Shown here one piece after another: positions 58,712 through 64,000 of a DNA stretch of 64,000 nucleotides. Within the stretch, counting starts at the first letter, position 1. Every line of letters begins with the position of its first letter. A model generated the notes under the pieces. That model searched no databases, had not been told where the DNA came from, and was given only the letters and a program-made list of their open reading frames with translations. Origin of the DNA: Terrimonas rubra (GTDB taxonomy: Bacteria; Bacteroidota; Bacteroidia; Chitinophagales; Chitinophagaceae); NCBI RefSeq assembly GCF_042686025.1, contig NZ_JBHUOZ010000003.1, forward strand, positions 1,612,001 through 1,676,000. Direction: 5' to 3'. Both the position numbers and the translations under genes were made by a program.

Positions 58712-59281
58712 ATGTTAAAAAAAGAACTCCGCGCCATATACCGCCAGAAAAGAAAAGCATTAACCGCAGCTGAAAAAAACAAGCTGGACGATCTGCTGCT
58801 GATCCAGTTTCAAAACATTCCCTTGCCGCCGCTTCAGACCATTTTAGCCTATGCGGCCATTGACGAGAACAATGAACCGCCTACCGACCTGATGGTGGAT
58901 TACCTGCAATACATGATACCGGAGTTGCAGATCGCTTACCCCAGGAGTAATGTACCTGCACAGGAAATGGAAGCTGTATTAACGGATGAAACCGTTTTTT
59001 TTGAGAAAAATGAATGGAATATTCCTGAGCCCGTTGGCGGCATAACAATTGCACCGGAACAGCCGGAACTTATTTTTATACCCTTATTAACGTTTGATAC
59101 AAAAGGTTACAGGGTGGGATATGGCAAAGGTTTTTATGATAAATACCTGGCCAATTGCCGCCCCGATATCATTAAAATAGGCATCAGTTATTTTGAACCG
59201 GTTAAGGAAATAACCGACCGCAATAATTTTGATGTACCTTTAAGTTATTGTATCACACCGCATAACACATATGTTTTCTAA
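58712..59281 (+). CDS. 5-formyltetrahydrofolate cyclo-ligase
   Basis: A 189-residue MTHFS-family enzyme, using ATP to turn 5-formyl-THF into 5,10-methenyl-THF. It has the N-terminal basic helix (LKKELRAIYRQKRKALTAAE), PELIFIPLLTFDTKGYRVGYGKG, where the GYGKGFYDKYL phosphate and folate loop is the family signature, and a C-terminal strand pair. It is first in a compact operon; its end overlaps lpxK by 11 nt. Confidence 0.93.
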   Translation: MLKKELRAIYRQKRKALTAAEKNKLDDLLLIQFQNIPLPPLQTILAYAAIDENNEPPTDLMVDYLQYMIPELQIAYPRSNVPAQEMEAVLTDETVFFEKNEWNIPEPVGGITIAPEQPELIFIPLLTFDTKGYRVGYGKGFYDKYLANCRPDIIKIGISYFEPVKEITDRNNFDVPLSYCITPHNTYVF

Positions 59282-60344
59282 TTTTTTCTTACGTTCTTTC
59301 CGTATTTTGTTATTACCGGTAGCCCTGGTTTACTGGCTGGTCATTACCATCCGTAACTGGCTGTACAACAAAAAAATCTACAAATCCACCGGCTTTGCCT
59401 TACCCATTATCTGTGTGGGTAACCTGGCCGTAGGGGGCACAGGAAAATCGCCCATGGTGGAATACCTCCTGCGTTTATTGGAAAACAGGTTTAAACCGGC
59501 AACCTTAAGCCGTGGTTATAAACGGCGTACAAAAGGATATGTACTGGCCGGGGATACTACTACCGCCCTTGATATTGGTGACGAACCCATGCAATTCCAT
59601 ATCAAATTTCCGGACGTTCCCGTAGCCGTGGGTGAGGAAAGGGTAGTGGCCATTCCCTTATTATTACAGGACAAACCGGAAACCAATGTCATTATCCTGG
59701 ATGATGCCTTACAGCACCGTGCGGTACAGGCAGGGTTAAACATTTTACTCACCGACAGCAGTAATTTATTTACCAGGGACTTTTATTTACCCACCGGTGA
59801 TCTGCGTGACCTGAAATCATCATACAAAAGAGCCGATATTATTGTAGTAACCAAATGCGATCCGGCACTCACAGCAGCTGAAAAAAATAAGATCATAGCC
59901 GAAATAAAGCCATTACCACACCAGCAGGTATTTTTCACTACTACCAGATATGGCAAGGCCTACCATCTTTTTACCAGGGAGATCGTTAACATTACCATGG
60001 ATATGGAAGTATTGCTGGTAACCGGTATTGCCAACCCGGCACACCTGAAACAACTGCTGGAAAAGCACACAGCTTCCTACCAGTTATTGCAATACCCGGA
60101 TCATCATATTTTTAATATTGATGACCTGAAAGAGATACGCAAAAAATTTAACACCATTGACAACGAAAATAAAATTATCTTAACAACTGAAAAAGATGCT
60201 GTTAGGTTATCAAAATTTCAATCGGACATGCACGATGATCCTGTGTATGTAATTCCTATTGAACACCATTTCCTCTTTAATGAAGGCGAAATATTTGACC
60301 AGGCAGTTCTGCAATTTGTAAGCACAGTTAAACCAATTATATAA
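59271..60344 (+). CDS. lpxK: Tetraacyldisaccharide 4'-kinase LpxK
   Basis: A 357-residue inner-membrane kinase that phosphorylates the 4' position of the lipid A disaccharide precursor. An N-terminal membrane-associated helix (FRILLLPVALVYWLVITIRN) is followed by the P-loop VGNLAVGGTGKSPMVEYLL (about residues 46-64), SRGYKRRTKGYVLA, DEPMQFHIKFPDVPVAVGEE and the catalytic DDALQHRAVQ region. Its presence shows a Gram-negative lipid A pathway. It overlaps the MTHFS gene and precedes rnr by 3 nt. Confidence 0.95.
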   Translation: MFSNFFLRSFRILLLPVALVYWLVITIRNWLYNKKIYKSTGFALPIICVGNLAVGGTGKSPMVEYLLRLLENRFKPATLSRGYKRRTKGYVLAGDTTTALDIGDEPMQFHIKFPDVPVAVGEERVVAIPLLLQDKPETNVIILDDALQHRAVQAGLNILLTDSSNLFTRDFYLPTGDLRDLKSSYKRADIIVVTKCDPALTAAEKNKIIAEIKPLPHQQVFFTTTRYGKAYHLFTREIVNITMDMEVLLVTGIANPAHLKQLLEKHTASYQLLQYPDHHIFNIDDLKEIRKKFNTIDNENKIILTTEKDAVRLSKFQSDMHDDPVYVIPIEHHFLFNEGEIFDQAVLQFVSTVKPII

Positions 60345-60347
60345 ACT

Positions 60348-62363
60348 ATGGGGAAGAAGCATTCGCAGAAGAAGAGCACCAAAAGAAGACACGAAGCAGG
60401 CGGCAGCGCCGGTACGGTAAAAGGCACACTGGACATTACCCGTTCGGGCATGGGCTTTATTATTGTTCCTGACCAGGAAACTGACCTTATTATACGCCCG
60501 CATGACTTTAATACGGCCATGCATGGTGATACCGTTTTAGTAAAAATAAAAGCCGGCGGCGGGCGCAGGCCTCAGGCCGAAGTAAAAACCGTTTTAGAAC
60601 GTAAACGTACCGACTTTATCGGCAAGCTGGAGATGAATGACGGCTTTGCCTTTGTAATAGTGGATGGCGATAAACCCACACCTGATTTTTATATTCCTTT
60701 AAACCATATCAATAACGCTAAAAACGGCGACAAAGTAGTGGTAAGGCTGGTAAAATGGGAGCAGGGCGATAAACGCCCGGTGGGTGAAGTGGTAAATGTA
60801 CTGGGCGAGGAAAATATGAATGACGTGGCCATGAAGGAGATACTGCTGGATGCCGGCTTTCCTTTATCCTTCCCCGATGATGCACTGGAAGTAGCTGCCC
60901 GTATTCCCGATACTATTTCCAATGATGAAATAAGCCGCCGTAAAGATGTACGCGATATTCTCACCTTTACCATTGACCCGGTAGATGCCAAAGACTTTGA
61001 CGACGCCATTTCCTTCCGCATATTAAAGAACGGCAGTTACGAGATCGGGGTACATATTGCTGACGTAAGCCATTATGTAGAGCCGGAGAATGCCCTAGAC
61101 AAAGCGGCCTATGGCAAAGCCACATCGGTTTACCTGCCCGACAGGGTGAATCCCATGTTGCCGGAACATATTTCCAATGTGCTTTGTTCTTTAAGACCCA
61201 ATGAAGATAAACTCACCTTCTCCGCCATCTTCCAGGTAAATGCACGGGGCGATGTAAAACAATACTGGCTGGGCCGTACCGTGATACATTCTGACCGTCG
61301 TTTTACCTACGAGGAAGCACAGGAGATCATTGAGACCGGCGAAGGCGATCATGCCGAAGTGATCAAGATTTTAAATAGTATTGCACAAAAATTACGCAAA
61401 CAAAGGTTTGACAAAGGCGCCATTAACTTCTCTTCCCAGGAAGTACGTTTTAAACTGGACGAAGCCGGTAATCCTATTGGTATTGTAGTAAAAGAAAGCA
61501 AGGAGGCCCACCAGCTGATTGAAGAATTTATGCTGCTGGCCAATAAATACGTGGCGCAGAATGTTGCCAAAATACAGGTAAAGGGTAAACCTTTACCATT
61601 CCCTTACCGCGTGCATGATACTCCTGATGAAGAAAAACTATTGCCCTTTATAGCCTTTGCCAATAAATTCGGCCATAAGTTCGACAACTCCTCGCCGGAA
61701 GCAATTGCCAGCTCATTTAACCAACTGTTAAAAGATGTGCATGGTAAACCGGAACAACATGTGCTGGAGCAACTGGGCATCCGTACCATGGCCAAAGCCA
61801 AATATACCAGTGAAAACATCGGGCACTATGGCCTGGGTTTTGAATATTACTGTCATTTTACCTCGCCCATACGCCGGTACCCGGATATTATGGTACACCG
61901 CATATTACAGGAAGTACTGGATGGCAAGACCCTGGTGGACAAACGCATGGAAGAGAAATGCAAACACTGCAGTGACCGGGAAAAAGCCGCCATGGATGCA
62001 GAGCGTACGGCCAATAAATACAAACAGGTGCAGTATATGCAGCAATTTGTGGGGCATGAGTTTGAAGGCGTTATCAGTGGTGTAGCCGCATTCGGCTTCT
62101 GGGTAGAAACGGTAGAGCATAAATGCGAAGGGCTGGTAAGTGTGAACAACCTGATGGATTATGATGAGTTCCGTCATGTTGAAAGCGAATACTGCCTGGT
62201 AGGCATGCGCAGCGGTAAGAAATTCAGGATGGGTGATAAAGTAACGATAAAAGTACTGGCCGCCAACCTGGAAAAACGCCAGCTGGATTACGACTGGGTA
62301 GTGGATGCAGATGCGGAAGCAGCAGCACCGAAAAAACAAAAAACAAAAAAGACGAAACGATAA
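60348..62363 (+). CDS. rnr: Ribonuclease R
   Basis: A 671-residue RNB-family 3'-5' exoribonuclease. Two cold-shock-like domains (about residues 20-180: SGMGFIIVPDQETDLIIRP, DFIGKLEMNDGFAFVIVDGD) precede the RNB catalytic domain with DPVDAKDFDDAISFR (about 211-222, the metal-binding Asp cluster) and PFPYRVHDTPDEEKLLPF. An S1 domain (about 570-650: FEGVISGVAAFGFWVETVEH) and a lysine-rich tail close the protein. It degrades structured RNA and helps rRNA quality control. It is the third gene of the operon. Confidence 0.96.
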   Translation: MGKKHSQKKSTKRRHEAGGSAGTVKGTLDITRSGMGFIIVPDQETDLIIRPHDFNTAMHGDTVLVKIKAGGGRRPQAEVKTVLERKRTDFIGKLEMNDGFAFVIVDGDKPTPDFYIPLNHINNAKNGDKVVVRLVKWEQGDKRPVGEVVNVLGEENMNDVAMKEILLDAGFPLSFPDDALEVAARIPDTISNDEISRRKDVRDILTFTIDPVDAKDFDDAISFRILKNGSYEIGVHIADVSHYVEPENALDKAAYGKATSVYLPDRVNPMLPEHISNVLCSLRPNEDKLTFSAIFQVNARGDVKQYWLGRTVIHSDRRFTYEEAQEIIETGEGDHAEVIKILNSIAQKLRKQRFDKGAINFSSQEVRFKLDEAGNPIGIVVKESKEAHQLIEEFMLLANKYVAQNVAKIQVKGKPLPFPYRVHDTPDEEKLLPFIAFANKFGHKFDNSSPEAIASSFNQLLKDVHGKPEQHVLEQLGIRTMAKAKYTSENIGHYGLGFEYYCHFTSPIRRYPDIMVHRILQEVLDGKTLVDKRMEEKCKHCSDREKAAMDAERTANKYKQVQYMQQFVGHEFEGVISGVAAFGFWVETVEHKCEGLVSVNNLMDYDEFRHVESEYCLVGMRSGKKFRMGDKVTIKVLAANLEKRQLDYDWVVDADAEAAAPKKQKTKKTKR

Positions 62364-62385
62364 CGATAGACCTTATTTTTACGGC

Positions 62386-63351
62386 ATGAACTCCTTTGAG
62401 CATTTATCCCAGCAATTTGCAAAAACATTTAACCAGCCGCAGTTCCCGGCCACACCGGCCACCCTGTACCAACCCAATGAGTATTTTTTACAAATTGGCG
62501 GTAAGCGGGTGCGTCCCGTGCTCTGTTTAATGGGCAATGAACTGTTTGATGATCTTAAACCCGAAGCCTATGAAATTGCCACCGCCATTGAGCTATTCCA
62601 CAACTTTACCCTGATACACGACGATATCATGGACAATGCGCCATTACGTCGGGGTATGCAGACCATCCATACCAAATACGATAACAGCACCGCCATTCTT
62701 TGTGGCGATGTAATGCTGGTAAGGGCTTATGAGCACCTGTCATCGGTACAATCGCCCTACCTTACGCAATTGCTGCATTTATTCAATACCACGGCCCGCC
62801 AGGTTTGTGAGGGGCAGCAGATGGATATGGACTTTGAAAAACAGGACAATGTCTCCCAGGACGATTATTTAAAGATGATCGAGCTGAAAACATCGGTGTT
62901 AATTGCTGCCAGTCTGAAACTGGGCGCCATCATTGGCGGCGCCAGCCAGCGTAACCAGGATAATATTTACCAGTTCGGGTTAAACCTGGGCCTGGCTTTC
63001 CAGGTACAGGATGATTACCTGGATGCTTTTGGCGACCCGGAGAAATTTGGCAAGCAGGTAGGAGGTGATATTCTTGCCAACAAAAAAACCTTCCTGCTCA
63101 TTCATGCATTGGAAACTGCCAATGCCGAACAAAAACTGCAACTGGAAGAACAACTCAACAATAATTATCCGAACAAAGTTGCCAAAGTATTACAGTTGTA
63201 CCGCGATTGTAAAGTGGACGACTGGGCCCTGCAATTAAAAAACACTTACCTGGACAAAGCTTTCAACTACCTGGAAGAAATTGCGGTATTATCGGCACGT
63301 AAGCAGCCATTGTTACAGTTGGCGGAGTACCTGGTGAAGCGGGATGTGTAG
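62386..63351 (+). CDS. Polyprenyl synthetase (trans-isoprenyl diphosphate synthase)
   Basis: A 321-residue all-helical prenyltransferase making linear isoprenoid diphosphates for quinones or carriers. It has the first aspartate-rich motif FTLIHDDIMDNAPLRRG (about residues 78-82), the GKRVRPVLCLMGNELF entry segment and the second motif FQVQDDYLDAFGD (about 209-213). The chain length cannot be read with certainty. ATG 62386 is preferred; an in-frame ATG at 62305 lies inside rnr and would give an odd basic extension. It is the last gene of the MTHFS-lpxK-rnr operon. Confidence 0.93.
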   Translation: MNSFEHLSQQFAKTFNQPQFPATPATLYQPNEYFLQIGGKRVRPVLCLMGNELFDDLKPEAYEIATAIELFHNFTLIHDDIMDNAPLRRGMQTIHTKYDNSTAILCGDVMLVRAYEHLSSVQSPYLTQLLHLFNTTARQVCEGQQMDMDFEKQDNVSQDDYLKMIELKTSVLIAASLKLGAIIGGASQRNQDNIYQFGLNLGLAFQVQDDYLDAFGDPEKFGKQVGGDILANKKTFLLIHALETANAEQKLQLEEQLNNNYPNKVAKVLQLYRDCKVDDWALQLKNTYLDKAFNYLEEIAVLSARKQPLLQLAEYLVKRDV

Positions 63352-63418
63352 GGGGAGAGTTCATGGTTAATAGTTCATAGTTAATGGTGCTTTATAAGCT
63401 TCATAACATTATTTGCTG

Positions 63419-63518
63419 TACGAAGCTTATAGCTTCGTAATATTATTCTGTCGCCTTTGGCGACATATTGCTGCTATAATTTAAGCATTATATTTTATAC
63501 CGAATTGCCAAAGGCAAT
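63419..63518. repeat. Cluster of three palindromes (hairpin element)
   Basis: TACGAAGCT/AGCTTCGTA (63419-63439), GTCGCC/GGCGAC (63450-63464) and ATTGCC/GGCAAT (63504-63518), each with a 3-nt loop. The TGCTATAA spacer is shared with the element at 33002-33071, whose stems differ in sequence. The region lies between the polyprenyl synthase gene and the partial gene at the window end. Confidence 0.65.
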
Positions 63519-63590
63519 AAAATAATGATTCAAAACTACAAGTTTCGAATAGCTGGTAGCTGGATATAATTTTATACGCAATCTTGAAAA

Positions 63591-64000
63591 ATGATCCGAC
63601 AAATTACAAAAGAAGAACTGACAGACAATTCATTTTTTTGGTATGCTTATATCTGCTGGTTCAGGGGCTATGATGATAAAAATGAATTGAATATTGATGA
63701 AGTACTTGAAGTTATTGATATAGATCGTGAAGAGCTATATAAATGGGAGCAGGAATTTTTTCCGGAAAATGAGAGCGAGGAGGCTATACGATTTGTCAGA
63801 GGGGAAATTGATGAAAGTATTTCCTTCCATTTCGAATTTCAAAAATACGAAGTTGTATTTTTTATTAATGACCTATACATCGGCAATCTGGGAGGACATT
63901 TTGAAGCATGGTTTCTTACCTGGGAAGAGCTTTTAGCATTAAAAACAGATAGCTATCTGTTCCTTTTATTATTACCGATGACAGGAGTCGAAGTTCATCA
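63591..64000 (+). CDS. Partial acidic protein, possibly an immunity-type protein
   Basis: The gene is open at the window edge; 136 codons are visible from ATG 63591. The protein is rich in Glu and aromatic residues (DNSFFWYAYICWFRGYDD, YKWEQEFFPENESEEAIRF) and contains IGNLGGHFEAWFLTWEELLA, a Gly-Gly and Trp-Glu pattern I associate with small polymorphic-toxin immunity proteins of the Imm type. The surrounding palindromes and lower GC content would suit a mobile cassette. The family assignment is tentative. No toxin is visible in the window. Confidence 0.6.
   Translation, partial: MIRQITKEELTDNSFFWYAYICWFRGYDDKNELNIDEVLEVIDIDREELYKWEQEFFPENESEEAIRFVRGEIDESISFHFEFQKYEVVFFINDLYIGNLGGHFEAWFLTWEELLALKTDSYLFLLLLPMTGVEVH

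Overview
The window comes from a Bacteroidota genome, most likely the Chitinophagia/Chitinophagaceae branch. The signs are T9SS type A sorting domains, carboxypeptidase-regulatory-like beta domains, a DUF5686 outer-membrane protein, the long two-box signal peptidase I, promoters with the Bacteroidota -7 box TAnnTTTG, and intergenic DNA full of REP-like and AT-rich repeats. This placement is inferred from gene content only; there is no rRNA in the window. Coding density is high, genes are in short operons, and no tRNA, IS element, prophage or CRISPR array was recognised.

Layout. 0-3.7 kb: an SRPBCC protein, a small membrane protein, then the start of an ATP-synthase-type cluster (membrane anchor protein, bactofilin, AtpZ with a frameshift, an AtpI-like membrane protein). 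It runs straight into a SprT-like metalloprotease instead of atpB. 3.8-10.5 kb: ABC exporter, small metabolic proteins, a DnaQ/GIY-YIG nuclease, an RlmK-type methyltransferase and a lipase. 10.6-18.5 kb: malate dehydrogenase, penicillin-acylase family hydrolase, DUF5686 protein and an MBL-fold lipoprotein. 18.5-26 kb: zinc peptidase-like lipoprotein, a repeat array, TrhO, an RRM protein and a large MG2-type secreted protein. 26-33 kb: DciA-like protein, RecF, urocanate hydratase, a B12-binding radical SAM protein behind a 21-bp tandem repeat, then a 590-bp mosaic of palindromes. 33-37 kb: a DbpA-like helicase, a 57-residue charged protein and two tandem paralogues with a Cys4 domain in front of an export signal.

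37-49 kb is the most distinctive locus. A 3202-residue secreted multidomain LamG/T9SS protein is followed by a small lipoprotein that looks like a free copy of a domain present twice in the giant. A membrane-spanning TPR/LuxR-type regulator lies upstream in the same orientation. A surface structure with its own regulator is an inference from this arrangement.

49.7-64 kb: GH20 hexosaminidase, dipeptide epimerase (a possible peptidoglycan/chitin recycling pair), signal peptidase I, cytidine deaminase, a MATE exporter, DUF3822-RsmD, then a tight operon of MTHFS, LpxK, RNase R and polyprenyl synthase. The window ends inside an acidic protein resembling toxin-immunity proteins.

The clearest anomalies are the A8 frameshift in atpZ, the apparent loss of the M23 domain upstream of it, the Asp-to-Gly change in the RsmD DPPY motif, the Cys4-plus-internal-signal paralogues, two promoters placed so that the transcripts would be leaderless, and several families of structured intergenic repeats.
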